Positions 12,421 through 25,050 of a DNA stretch of 64,000 bases are shown one piece after another. Below the pieces are notes generated by a model that worked only from the letters and a program-made list of their open reading frames with translations, was not told the DNA's origin and made no database searches. The position numbers and the translations under genes are program-made. This DNA comes from Hymenolepis diminuta (taxonomy: Eukaryota; Platyhelminthes; Cestoda; Cyclophyllidea; Hymenolepididae): the NCBI GenBank assembly GCA_900708905.1, contig CAADRB010000048.1, positions 824,393-888,392 on the forward strand, written 5' to 3'. Each line of letters starts with the position of its first letter. The first letter of the stretch is position 1.

Positions 12421-12710
12421 ATAAGCCTTTTTACTATATCTAGGTAATCCTTTCAAGCAGCCCCGATAGCGTCTAGCAGAGTCCTCAATTATAGTTTTGC
12501 TCCCGAAGTTAGCTAGACTGCTCCCAAAGTAACCAGAGTGAGAAAGGTGTTGAGTATCGAGGGTTTATTGTTCCGTATCGATGAGATAGCAAGAATTTTA
12601 TTTCAAATGTGTGAAACGAGCTCCGTATGAGATGAACCAGGAAGAATTTTTAAGCGAACAGAGCTCCTTATGAGATGTTGTCCACGAGCTTGGTTCTTCT
12701 ATACAAACAA

Positions 12711-12770
12711 CACTGAGGTGCAGGGATAGTGACTGCTAATTGCCTGGAGGCCTCTGCAGGCGAACGCCAC
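12711..12770 (-). repeat. Inverted repeat flanking the gypsy relic, right copy
   Basis: This is the reverse complement of 11641-11700. The two copies lie about 1 kb apart around the pol relic and could form a hairpin in a transcript. Confidence 0.75.
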
Positions 12771-15700
12771 AGATTCCATGAACTGCCTTGCTTTCAAGGC
12801 TACTCCAAACCCACTTCACTGACAGTTTTAATATTATTGACAACTCAGAAATTTATGATTTTGGTTAGAATATCTAAAACACTCTGCAAGGTTTTGTGCT
12901 GCATCTACTTCAACACTTCATTTCAATTTCAAATAAAATTAAATTTCCTCCAATTGACAATTTACTTCAGCTTTAAAATTACATCGAATATTTTCTGTAA
13001 TATTTTTCACTGTAGTTCCTCCTGATCTGACTTTCCTAAACCGATTTCAGAGACTCGAAAACTGGAGAAATCTTCCGCTGAGTCATCTGAATTTAACTTT
13101 GGACTTTACCGACCCAGTTAATATTTTTCTTCCCTTTAAAATCTACTTGTCCTCTTTTCGCCTCTACCGCTAATGTTGTCCTCATCTTTGACTGGTCGAC
13201 TTAATCAATGTCCATATTATAGTCGATCTAAATATGATTGGCCACTGAACGAATCCTCACATGTTTATAGGCCAACGTGCTCCGGCCAATACACACAACG
13301 GGACACGCAATTGTGTGCAGCATAGCAGAACTCTGCATCTTCCACTGATTGCTTTCTCTCATTTCCTAGCTACCCCACTACCCGTTCGTATTACATTGAT
13401 TACTGTCATATGTCAATTGAGCCTTGACTACAATTATTCTAGTCCCTCTTCTCTAAACTCTGAAGTGCCCCCATAGTTTCTCTCCCTGGTATGTTCCACA
13501 CTTAATTTACACTATTTTCTCTTTCAAGTGAGGGACTAAAGATAGGATATTTGAACGCCGCAAGCTTATTCTATATTACTTCTTGCGCAATGATTACCCT
13601 TGAATAATGATAAAATTATGGAAGTGATCGTCGATTTAAAGTGATCTTATTCTAGATGCCCAGTGCGGATATATGATCAGATATGAACAGTGATAATAAC
13701 TATCAACAGAGTATTCTAGAAGTCCAGTCGAGGAAGTGCATCAATTATTGAGAACTTAGAAATAAATGAAAATAAGGAGCGATTATGTTGAAGAACTGAA
13801 AAATCGGATAATAAATCTCGTTAAAAATGAAACTCCACTGGATAATCGGAAAATTGTGAAAGGATTTCTTGCTCAAAGGAATGCTGATTAAACATTCATC
13901 ATCGGTTTCTGATGCATTTGCAAAATTTTAACATTAAAAATCAAGCAATATGTGCTATTAATGCAAGGATGTTCATCAACAAAGTTATGAAACTTCCTAT
14001 TTCACTTGAAATTAAATGCTTGAAAACATTTATGTGGCAAAATGACTGAATCGGTATGAATTTAGAGATGTGATGCGGTTGGAGTAAGGACTAACACAGC
14101 GATGAGGGAGAACACCAAGAATTGATTAGACTAGGATGTATTGAACAAGCAGCAGTACAGACTGCCAAGGGGAAGGGAGAAGTGAGAAAAGGAGGGAGCG
14201 GAAGAAGATGTGTCTGACAAGCGACAGTCTCTCTGTATGTGTTGGAAGACTATTTATTATCGTCACTTGGATGAGGACGCGCATGAGGACATAATTGTAT
14301 GCGTGCTTTAATTGGACGGGACGGTTGTGGGAAAAAGAAGGGACAGTGTGGATAGGACTGGTTTCCAATATGGCCGACTCGGCGGCGTCTCTACAACTAT
14401 CATTCGAGGTACACTTACCTTTTCCGATCGATGGGGGTGAACCACTTGGGGACACACGGCGTCTCTCCAGGGAGAGCCTGGGGTTACAATAAGGTTGACA
14501 ACTTCACATACCACTATGAGAACAAGATAATTAAATTTTGGTGAGTAGCAATGACGATAGATAAAAATTTCGAGAATGTAGGGATTCATCCTTCAGATAT
14601 TTTAAGGCCCTGACGGGAAGCAGAATATGTCTGCAGGAAAATAAAGATACTTGAACAAATTAACTAAGACGACTATCACAACTAAGAAATTAGGAAAGCT
14701 AAGGATTTTTAACATTTTGGATTCTTTTATTCTTAACAAGGACTAATGAGGGCATTCTAAATATTGTAGATGGCTCACCCATTGCGCTCTCTCCTAAAAT
14801 AAGAGGCTGGGAAGTTTAGTTTAAAAAGGAAGTGGGAGAATCAAAAATATTCTCCTCTATCAGTTCTTTAGAATAGTCTTTTTGTTTACTTTCTCAAATT
14901 TTGACTTAAAATCCATCTCATCTGGTCAATATCTTTGTTTCATGAAAAAAGTGATAAAAATTTAATTTTATTTTTTATTTCATTTATCCGACTATCCTTG
15001 TACTTGTGACGATCAATCCGCCAGTGCCCATCTATCTCGATGTCACCGTCGAAAGGTCAATGCCACCGAGATCCACACATTATTGTGGCTTATATTCAAT
15101 AATGTGGGTATAACGAGAAACTAATAATAATAATAATAGTACAAAAGAATAAAAAATTCAGAAAAATATTCCCTTTTGCTGATCGGTTCGTCTTAAATGA
15201 AACGGATCAAATACAATCATGAAATAAGCTGTTTTCAGGTGTTCATGCTTCAGTCTTTTACTGATTAATTCAGTGGAAAAACGATCATCGAGGAAAGTGA
15301 TTCAACGCGATATAGATGGAATAATGCTGTCAACAATTTCAAGGTCATGCAAGTGGAAATGGGGAGAAATTTAAGAGTTAGGAGCTAGTTGATTTTTTAC
15401 ACAAACTTCTACCTATTCAACTTTAAGAAAATTGAAGACATTTCAGAGAATTCTGTCTATTCCAAAGGAGATAGCATGTAGTAATTAGATTTTTATTAAA
15501 ACTTGAAATAAAACCGAAATATTGAAAGTGTATTTACTTTTAATCTTACTAAAATACTTCACTATATAGTTGAGTATTATATTCCACTTAAAATTATCAA
15601 GGCATTTTAAGACTGAAAATATTCAAAAATTCATGGATTACATGAATAATTGGCTACGCAATCACCACCCTCTTTTCAGATAATTCTTGTAGTAACCATC

Positions 15701-17100
15701 CACTAGGCAAGAAATATTGCCAAATTGTTGAATGTCTGCGTTTCAGTGATAGTCTATTCGCCAGTGTCTTCCCATTTCACTTGCTTATGCAAAGGGTCAG
15801 TGACACAACTTTGGTATTGGTTGGTATTCCATTAAGAGGGAGATATATTTGTTATTTGGATACTGCACCCAAATCGCACCCACTTCACATCTGAATTGAG
15901 CAGCCTGAGCCAGTTCTTTATATAGAAACTTTAAGAATTCAATAAAATTCTACCGATTGTATCGTCTTTTGTGCTGACTGACCCAGAGACTGAGCCTACG
16001 CTTTTGTAATTGCTCAGCGAAAGTTTCTCAGAAGAACTTGAAAGATAAATTCTATGCATTTACAAAAATTATTTTTCAGTCACATTCTTTATGAAAATAC
16101 GTGGACTTATTCGCCTATATGTCTATATGACTCAAAACCCTCTCTATAATGTCTAGACGAGTTTATCGGTTCTCCCATTTTTCAACTGTCCTTACCCGCC
16201 CTTGCCCATATGACCCATATAAACCGTCCTTGTATTTCCACTCACACACAAACACACCTGCCCTTGATCTGCTCGTACGCCCCCCTCTCACATCTCTCTC
16301 TCTTACTCTCCCGAATCCTCATAAGAGTTTATTCAATGCACTTTGGCCTACACAACTCTGTATTCTCCTTTTGGGAACTTTTGTTTGCTGGCGTTGGCTA
16401 CCAGCTATTAATTCATTCAGTGTTGTCGAAAATTTGTTACCCCAACAAACTTTTCTGTCACCACTTTAATACCTATTTGTTATCTGCTGTACAGGCCCAG
16501 CATCATTCGCCGAGTCGTGTTCTGAATAGTCTTTTGTTTGTCACTATCCACCTTGCGATAAACAAGAGCGGATATACGTAAAGAAGAACAAGCTCAACGA
16601 ATTTTTTAAGCAGTTTTGCTCGAAAACACTTCCGATCTAGAACTGACCTGAGCATCACCAGTTGTCTTTTGGCCTTCAGAACATTAAGTCTTATGACATC
16701 ATCAGCTAGGCGTTTATCATTAATAGTTGAGCTAAGACGTGTTTAGGAACCCACTCGATTAGTACTGTATTCTTCTAATTGAAGACACGACCGTTCCAGA
16801 TTTGAACCTGTGTACCCCTGGATTGTTTTTCTTACGCCATTTCCATAACACATTTGTCAATTATTAAGTTGCATCTCTGTAGAAGCTTTTCAGCATATCC
16901 AATTGAAATTGCCTTAAGACATAAATCGTCTGCATAGTCTTTCCGCCATTTCTTCAATTTGCGAGCCCAATGGACCGCAATCTGATTGCTCTGGAAATTC
17001 TGAAAGTTAGACCCTCTGACTAAAAGGCTGATTTAAGTCTACTGGTAACTGTTCGTTAGTCGGATCCTGATTTTTACTTGTGAATCTGTCGTTGTGATTT
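12771..17100. other. Gene-free stretch
   Basis: No coding sequence with family features was seen. At 14126-14455 and 16149-16470 there is C/T-rich sequence with TATA-like elements that looks like LTR debris. A short (AAT)n run is at 15123-15138. The open frames here are short, composition-driven and unsupported. Confidence 0.5.
16150..16460 (+). repeat. LTR-like promoter module
   Basis: The segment has CATATAAACC followed by C/T- and CA-rich sequence, and resembles 39180-39450 read on the minus strand (CATATAAAACC, C/T-rich, then CCCCAACAA). Both look like the 3' half of one LTR family. No partner LTR or target duplication was found here. Confidence 0.35.
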
Positions 17101-17159
17101 GCACAGTCGAAGACGTTATTTAACTGATTTTCTTCTAGTGACTGGAATACTTTCTTCAT

Positions 17160-18960
17160 TTCCTCAATTCACTCTTTGGCTTCAGCAGTAATGGCTGTTC
17201 TTCATCGAAGCTTAGGACAGCAGCGGATTGAATCCGCCCATTTAAGTCAACCGGAAATTATTAAGAAGTTTCAGGATATATACAGCATAGGCTGTCCGGA
17301 AAATTCACGAGGGACTACTGAAATAAGTTGCTTTTTATATACGCCACTTTCATCTCATGTATATAATCTCGGTTGACGAAGTGTACCGAGTTTCACCTTC
17401 AACTGAAATAAGAGTATTTATTCATTACTCGCTAAATTCGATGGTCGATAATCACCCTCACCTTTTGCAACACAAAATTTGGAAGACGGCATTAATTTCA
17501 AAGGAACTTCAAGCTGAATAAGAGAGAAATGTACATCGATTTTCGAAGGGCGTCAACAAGCTGTTCGCTGACAATGAGATTGTTTAATTATGTACCGCAG
17601 AAAAAATTTTCCATCTTTAAGGATTTTATATCTGGTGGCTGGTTGGGAAGAAACAATCAATCGTTTAAACAACGTACTGGGGACTACACCCAGACATCCA
17701 GGAGATCCCAACTAGAGTACGTCAGTACTAATTCACATACCCTTATAAGGTGTCAATTATGAACTTGACACAATTGAGGTTAAAGGGGGAGGTCAACAGT
17801 ACGCAAGTCTCTGTGTCTGAAAAGGAGTTTCTCATGCGGTTGGACACAGATAGTCCGGATACCACAGTTTATTACAAAAAAGTTATCATATTAACAATTT
17901 CTCTAGCTTTCAAACAAATGGGCACCGAATTTAAATGCGTTTCATAGTGTACAGAACACAGTAGAAATTGGAGTATGCTGAACGTCATTGGGAAGGATGT
18001 TGCTCAAATCTCTCAGAAACACCGTACAAAAAATAGAAAATCAAAGCGTGACATAAAAAGGCTAAAGATCTTTGAGTGATGAACAGCAGAAATAAAAGGA
18101 ATTACGAAAACCTTGCCGATGTGATCAGTCTCCTGAATCTTACGCTCTCTGAGTGAAGTGCAGACATGTAGTTAACTTCCTTATGTTATAAATAAAAGGA
18201 ACCATTTGGAGGTTGACACGGGGAACACTTATCAAACCTCCAACACGGCTTTCCTACCGGAAGGTCTGCTGAACAAATGATCCTTGCTGTTGTTGACTTA
18301 AAAGAAAATTTTTTTCACTCGCTTTAAATTTGTCCACTGTTTGTAATAAAGCCGTTAGGGAATATAGTCAACTGCTTTAGACAGTTCCTAAATATCCCAA
18401 ATGGCCACATCAGAGACTCATATAGAATGATTACTATGGAGAAGGTGGTGTTAAACAGGGACCCTACTCTTCATTAGAGTCTTCCAATAAATGTGTGCGT
18501 AAAGGTAAGATCAATTGTGCTGATTCTCGGTGTCATCAGCTATTTGCAAATGAGGGTTAATACAAGCCCAAATATGACCTGCTTGTTGGTAGACTCCTTT
18601 GTTCAACAGATGAATGCTACAAGAACTCTGTGTGAAGAGGATGATTACAAAAGTACATGTGAAGAACAAGATGAAAAGAATTGAGAAATCGAATGGAACT
18701 TCAAATTAGGAGGATTATGGAGCTCTAATGGTTTCCCCATTGAAAAAATGTAATTTTATATTCAAACGCTGACGCATTTATTACTGTTGACACTGATGAT
18801 ACGATAGCCCGAAATGAGATTACTGGCTCGATTTCAGGGAAAATTGTTATCCCAAGTGATATTCAAAATACTAGGATTTTAATTGATTCATATCACTCAA
18901 GCAAACTCTTGTAATTTGGAAGGAGTAGTTGCTAAACCGAGAAACTCACTTCGAAAATAG
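17160..18960 (+). pseudogene. Possible decayed coding relic, family not recognised
   Basis: Several open stretches on the plus strand read like protein but in changing frames with stops: 17176-17376, 17529-17762, 17750-17947 (ending QMGTEFKCVS) and around 18770-18910 (TVDTDDTIARNE). They do not join by clear splice sites and I cannot name a family. This may be one broken gene or chance frames. Confidence 0.25.
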
Positions 18961-21546
18961 GCACTAACGTCGTAATGTGGTGCTGGATTTCGTTCTTGTG
19001 GAGCATTAATATGCATTTACGATGATGAATGTAACCACTTAGTGAAGTCAGATTTCCGCCCGCGAAAATCTCCACCTGAAATGTATTTTCATACATAGTC
19101 ATCATATTTACAATATAAATATAAGAAATATTTAATAAAAATAACGATAGCAAGAATTTAAATAGGAAAATAAAAGTATGATCTATAACAAATATCAAAT
19201 TAAAATTTTCGAAAAATTGATTATTGAGTTTGTATACATTAACGATTTTTTTTAAGAAACCTCCCTTTAGATCCCGATTCATAACATGAGCGTTATTGAT
19301 TTAGTCTGAAATTCTGAAAATGAATCAAAATAGAGATCAATATATTATAGTTATAATATTTCGAACCTTCTTTTCGGTAATATTTATCTAATGAATACCT
19401 CCTCAAGATTTTAGGACTGTATTATATCATTGAACTGAGTTTGTACTTTGAAGAGATTGGCAAGTCTGATCAGTTTCTGAGTTTGCATGAGATGAGGTGA
19501 ACTTCTGTACGCATGAGGCCGCATGTACGTCGGTTAGATGTCTTCAAGGGTAATGGTCATGTGTGAAAATAAGAAAGAATTATGTCGTATCAAGATATCA
19601 TTGCAAGAATGTCTACGAGTCTGCGTGAAGAGAATATAAGTGATAGCTTAGTTATCTAGGAGGCTACAAGAGTCCGGCTGAGCTGTCAACCTTCTAACTT
19701 CTTTCGATTTTCGCTACACAACAAGGTGGAGAAAGGAGAAACAGTTGACTGAACAGTGTGAAAGCGAAGAGAATATACTTTTAGGGCAAATATGATATCG
19801 CCGTATCGGTAGCGTTGTCTAAATAGATCTTTATTAAGGTACATCAAATAAATAAGGTAGGTAGATGCGAAGAAACACAAAGTCTATAAGATGTAAGGAA
19901 GAATGCAGGCATTTCTCTTCCTGTCTATCTATCTCCACCATGAGCGATGACGACCGGTGACTACGTAGCTCGATCTAGCCAATGGCCACACTGAGCTTTT
20001 CTATTGGTCCACTCTGCGTGTAAGCGTGTGATTCACCTTGGTACAGCAAGGTTGCCAACACACTTCCAATAAGTTTGTGACTTATAATACTTTTGAAAAG
20101 TAAAATTTAGGAGGTCATAGCCGCGATAGGAGAGCTCACTACAGGAGGGTACCACAAGTCATTGCATATGGGGAAGTCAACGGACCAGACTAGTGTAGAC
20201 TTTGTCATGTTAACCGAAATTATACCTAAAATACACCATTATTATGATAAAATAAAAGATTTTACAAAATTTAATCAAGGAGAAATATCAAAATCAGTTG
20301 GAAGAAATGGTAGTTCAGTTCTAAACAAAAATAGAGATCATAGGAGCAGGTTAAGGAATCAGATAACCCCGTTCCGGCAGAAGGTTGTCCCTACTTATTG
20401 CTAACTTTATCTAAAACATGGGGATATGTAAATCCTACTCATCATGCCACTGTATTTTCGGATTCATTACACTGAAAACGTCTATTCGAGTTAGGTACAA
20501 CTAGAACTTTGTTTTACGATTTGTCTGACATTGCTTTGACAGACGGTTCTTTTACAAAGGGGAACGTAGAAACACTTTCATTTTTGTCAATAATAACAAA
20601 GGATCTTCACATAGGTCGAGAGGAGATTGGTGGAATACAAATGAGTCTTTGTTTTGGGGAGTCGACATAACATCCTACTTCATCTGAGTTTGTCTGAATT
20701 CTGTATTTTCATTTTAAGTGTACCTCATCTACTTTCTATGGCAAATTCATTAAATACGAATAGATTGTAGCGATTATTTCTTTTCAGGAGGAATTTGAAT
20801 TTGAATTTTGCGGTTTTGTTTAATATGGCTGTTTACTAAATGGTTTGTTTATTGGAATCAGAGGTAATAGATAAAATTGACTTGGTTTTTCGCCCATTTT
20901 TTTCAGAATTAGTTCACAATAGTAAATGGTAAAAGTATAACAAGAAAATTTATTCACAATTTTTACTGATCTCTCTTCCCCTGAAAGGTAAACAAGCAAA
21001 TGAGATATCAGCGTCTGTTTTAAGCTACTGTAAGTCACCAATCACGTAGTTAGTACAAAAGTGGGGGCAGACTATGCTACCCCAGTACGGAAGAACGCAC
21101 ATCAACAGGAACGCAGAGTGTAGTGAGAAGCTAGGTTGAACATGTGATATACTCAGCCACAACTCCATACTGTTTGTGGGGTTAATAGCCTTGTTTAGAC
21201 CATTCTTCCAATACCACTTCGGAGGGACAATATTTTTGCAACAAGTTCCCAATTTTTGGATCACGTTCTTCAAGCGGATGCAATGAAAGATTTATTTTCA
21301 TACATGTTCTGTATAAAGTTCTAATTATCTCAGTTACCGGAGGGATGAATATTAATGATTTTAAATTAATTTCGAAAAAATTTGACCATCTTGCTGTTAA
21401 TTTTTTGAAATTTTCATAGGCTTAATTTTTTATAGTGAATTTCAAATATTAACTTAAATACAACTCTGATCAATTTTAAATGGCATTCTATTCATGTACT
21501 GATTATAGAAATAAATTAACTTGAATTAAATGAAAAAGATTTAGAT
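18961..21546. other. Gene-free stretch upstream of the right FHA gene
   Basis: No supported gene. An 80-codon plus-strand frame at 20162-20404 is hydrophilic and lysine-rich with no recognisable motif and no splice context. The rest is AT-rich noncoding sequence. Confidence 0.5.
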
Positions 21547-24203
21547 ATGCGTACTGTTAGTAGACTGGTTCAACAAGCGAAATCGGATGATATTGAATGT
21601 GTTAGAACTGTGTCCACGTCTGAACCAAACCTACATCTGTTTCTTTTCTGGGTCGGTGAAATTTACCCAAACCTTGCTGAAAGACAAGCAAAAATTATTT
21701 TTATGTCTCCAAATCAAAATAAATTAACAATTGGCAGAAGATACATAGAATCAACTATATTTCAATTTGATGAAGAGGAACTATTAACACAGAGTGAATT
21801 ATCCATTATGCCGGAAGTTAGCCTTTCAAGCCAAATGACTGAATTGCCCCCAGCGGGAATACATTCAACTATTACTCGTTGCCCTGACAACTCCTTTGTG
21901 CTCTCTGCAACTGCACTGAATAAGATCTTTGTGAATAATAAACGAGTCGATACTAATGTAAAATTGAAGGAGAAGGATGTTATCACCTTTGGTTGGCCAT
22001 ACAACAAACCGGTGCAACGAGGTGAAGTCGTCGATAATTTCAAATTTGATCTCAAATATAAGGTGAGGTGTGTTTACTTTATTGAAAACAGTAGTACGCT
22101 TATGAAAGCTGAAATTATTTGTCTTCTGCCCAAGATGAGCGATGGAAAATGTGTCTTGAACGGGTTTTAGTGACATGTGTACTGGATGCAATTTAGTCTG
22201 ATTAATTAATACAAAGTGGTACTAGTAAAATCCACTCTAGACTCTGATATTCTCTGCTTCGATTCCCGCCCATTTGTACATTAATAATGGTCCCTTTATT
22301 TGCCCGTGCCAGTCGAAGAAGCAGTCGCGTAGATTTAAGGTAGAAAACGACATTTAACTATGCTTCTCCTTTTTAGAAGAAGTACCAACAGATTGGTATC
22401 CTAGTCCTTAGCTATTCTGTAGGCTATACCTTCTAACTTCTACCAATCTTCCTTACAGTTAAGTTTACTAACTAAGTCTTCGTGGGGAGAGGAGGTCAGG
22501 CCAAAGAGAGAGGAGATGGTCTGTGAGGCCAGTGGATATGTCCATTGTGGAGGGTGAATACTGATTGCAGCGAGAAGCAGATGCAAATGGCGAAGACTGT
22601 TTGACGAGTAGGCGTCTGAGGTAGCTCATGAATTGGCGCAATTTTGAGAGGACTCAAAGATGGTATACATGGTTGAGGATTAATTGCAGGCGGTTGACAA
22701 GTCAGACCAGCTGACTCGATGAATTGACAGCTCCGAGTGTCCTGTATTAGTGCAGTTTACATTAACTCGAGCACTCAGGTCTTGAGGACATAGGGAGGTT
22801 TCAAATATCGAACCGAATATTATGGTTTGGCTAACTTCCAACAAAAATATAGCAGCAAATTTATTTCGAGAAAAAATGATAAAACTGATTACCAGACCTC
22901 ATCTTCATTACTGAGCTCAAATTTTGGTTGTCTATCAATATTATGCTATTTCTGTCTTCCAACAAAATTATTATAAAAGACGGTAATTCTGACCATGTTT
23001 GTAGTCACTCCAAGATGGAATATTGGCTTACAGGAAGTAGAGTTGTCCTTATATAACTAAGTGATGAGGGTTATTCCATATCTTAGACCAATGAGTACTT
23101 GTCTTGACTAACTGTCTAGATATCCAAAGCTGCATGCCCTGCATATTGATAGGCTGATGGATGCTTTGGAGACCACTGGGGGAGTGAAGTGATCATTCTG
23201 CGACAAGGCAAGACTCTGCGGCCTTTAGCTATTTCGACAATAACTAAGTAGATTTCTCCTCAAAGATGTTACAGACATATTAATATAAATTTAAATATAT
23301 CGAGATCGAGAATGAAGTTTTGATAGAGGGTGGCTAAACAACACTTACCTTTTTCACTCTCTGTCTGTTTCATAACGTTGTATTCCAAATTTCTATTCAA
23401 TTTAATTTCGATAGGTCCATATCTGTGATGGAAAAGCTACGTCGCAATGGCATCCCTTTTCAGTCAATCCCAATTTCGATGAGGAACATGACTTCATAAC
23501 TAGAGCAACGATCCAGTATATCCGAAAGTTCACCTGGGCAAATCGGGAAATAGCAAGTATAGTGTATATTGAGAAACGAGGTCCAACTTGTGTTCAACTA
23601 CTGAGGCTAATGGAAGAACACAGATTAAAAAGGGACTTCGCTCTCGACTTAGACCGAACAAAGAATAAGTACATCCAATTTCTCGTACTTTATAATCATA
23701 CTCATGACAGTGACGTAAAAGTGGCTAGCGTTAGACTAAGCTTTCGTCGTTTTATAAGTTACATGGAGAATAGCGCTCTTGATATTACAGTGCAGTACGA
23801 ATTTATGTCTGCAGTGGCATTTAAAGATGGCCCTCATCCAATAAGTGAAATCCCTTTCGGTTCAGTTCAACCAGATTATATAAATGAGAGTAGCAGTAAT
23901 CAAGTGATTCAAGTTGTACTACTCTTTGTGGATCGAAGTGAACCCTTCCGAGATTGGTTCGACAATATTCTGAGGTCTCTTAATATTTACCAGGGCCTCA
24001 TTATTGGAGTTTATCATGAAAATGAGCAAGAGAGCTTTGATGTTATCAATGATTTTGTTGGTCGTCGTGCTGATTATGAACGTTCGTTGCTGTCAAAATT
24101 GGAATGTCCTTGGCGAATTTGGGGTGTCAGGCGAAATGAAGATCAGAGTCTTGACCTCCAAGAAATGCATACGTGGTTCTGTGAAATTTATCGCAGTTAT
24201 TGA
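21547..24203 (+). CDS. FHA-like-domain protein with unrecognised C-terminal domain, right paralogue
   Basis: This is the partner of the gene at 2376-5148, in opposite orientation. Exon 1 is 21547-22062 (172 codons), the intron 22063-23414, and exon 2 23415-24203 (262 codons plus stop), giving 434 residues. Donor AAG|GTGAGG and acceptor TCGATAG|GTCCAT join in phase 0 at the same codon as in both paralogues. The FHA-like segment keeps PPAGIHSTI, NKIFVNNKRV and LKEKDVITFG. The chosen start gives ten more N-terminal residues than the left gene. The introns of the two genes do not look alike, so the gene duplication is old although the 3' halves are identical. A poly(A) signal AATAAA lies at 24247-24252. 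An FHA domain would imply binding to phosphothreonine proteins; that is inferred, and the C-terminal half is unassigned. Confidence 0.75.
22063..23414. other. Intron of the right FHA gene
   Basis: This 1352-bp intron shows no similarity by eye to the 1498-bp intron at the same place in the left gene. A short tRNA-like B-box resembling the SINE family (CTTCGATTCCCGCCCATTTG) is near 22258. Confidence 0.6.
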
Positions 24204-24452
24204 TGATTGAATTACTGTTTTCTTGTGTTATTATATTCCTCGCTTCAATAAACTTGTATATATTTTAATGGTCTTTGTTTCTAATACCGATGAGTTGTGG
24301 TATAATTGAATGTTGAGTAGATTACTTAGTTATTGAATGACCAACCAATCTGCAGGCGGCGTGAGTAGAATATGAGTATATTAGAGAAAAGGTACACAAT
24401 ACAATGATGGGCGAGTGTGTGAGCGTTAATAGGGGGAGCGAAGGAGAAGCGC

Positions 24453-24453
24453 N
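24453..24453. other. Single-N assembly join at a tandem-duplication junction (right arm)
   Basis: The N sits between two identical 846-bp units, 23607-24452 and 24454-25299. It mirrors the N at 2126. Independent biological duplications would not be expected to leave an ambiguous base at the same place in both arms. Confidence 0.9.
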
Positions 24454-25050
24454 CTAATGGAAGAACACAGATTAAAAAGGGACTTCGCTCTCGACTTAGA
24501 CCGAACAAAGAATAAGTACATCCAATTTCTCGTACTTTATAATCATACTCATGACAGTGACGTAAAAGTGGCTAGCGTTAGACTAAGCTTTCGTCGTTTT
24601 ATAAGTTACATGGAGAATAGCGCTCTTGATATTACAGTGCAGTACGAATTTATGTCTGCAGTGGCATTTAAAGATGGCCCTCATCCAATAAGTGAAATCC
24701 CTTTCGGTTCAGTTCAACCAGATTATATAAATGAGAGTAGCAGTAATCAAGTGATTCAAGTTGTACTACTCTTTGTGGATCGAAGTGAACCCTTCCGAGA
24801 TTGGTTCGACAATATTCTGAGGTCTCTTAATATTTACCAGGGCCTCATTATTGGAGTTTATCATGAAAATGAGCAAGAGAGCTTTGATGTTATCAATGAT
24901 TTTGTTGGTCGTCGTGCTGATTATGAACGTTCGTTGCTGTCAAAATTGGAATGTCCTTGGCGAATTTGGGGTGTCAGGCGAAATGAAGATCAGAGTCTTG
25001 ACCTCCAAGAAATGCATACGTGGTTCTGTGAAATTTATCGCAGTTATTGA
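24454..25050 (+). pseudogene. Truncated extra copy of FHA-family exon 2 (right arm)
   Basis: This is an exact copy of the last 197 codons of the upstream exon plus its 3' UTR. It begins right after the N at 24453 and has no splice acceptor or first exon. A second AATAAA lies at 25094-25099. It is probably not a separate gene, and may not exist if the tandem join is an assembly error. Confidence 0.8.

Noticed and set aside
21762..22191. Minus-strand ORFs opposite FHA exon 1 (also 4670-4963 plus)
   Set aside because: Shadow frames; they are conserved between the two loci only because the sense exon is.
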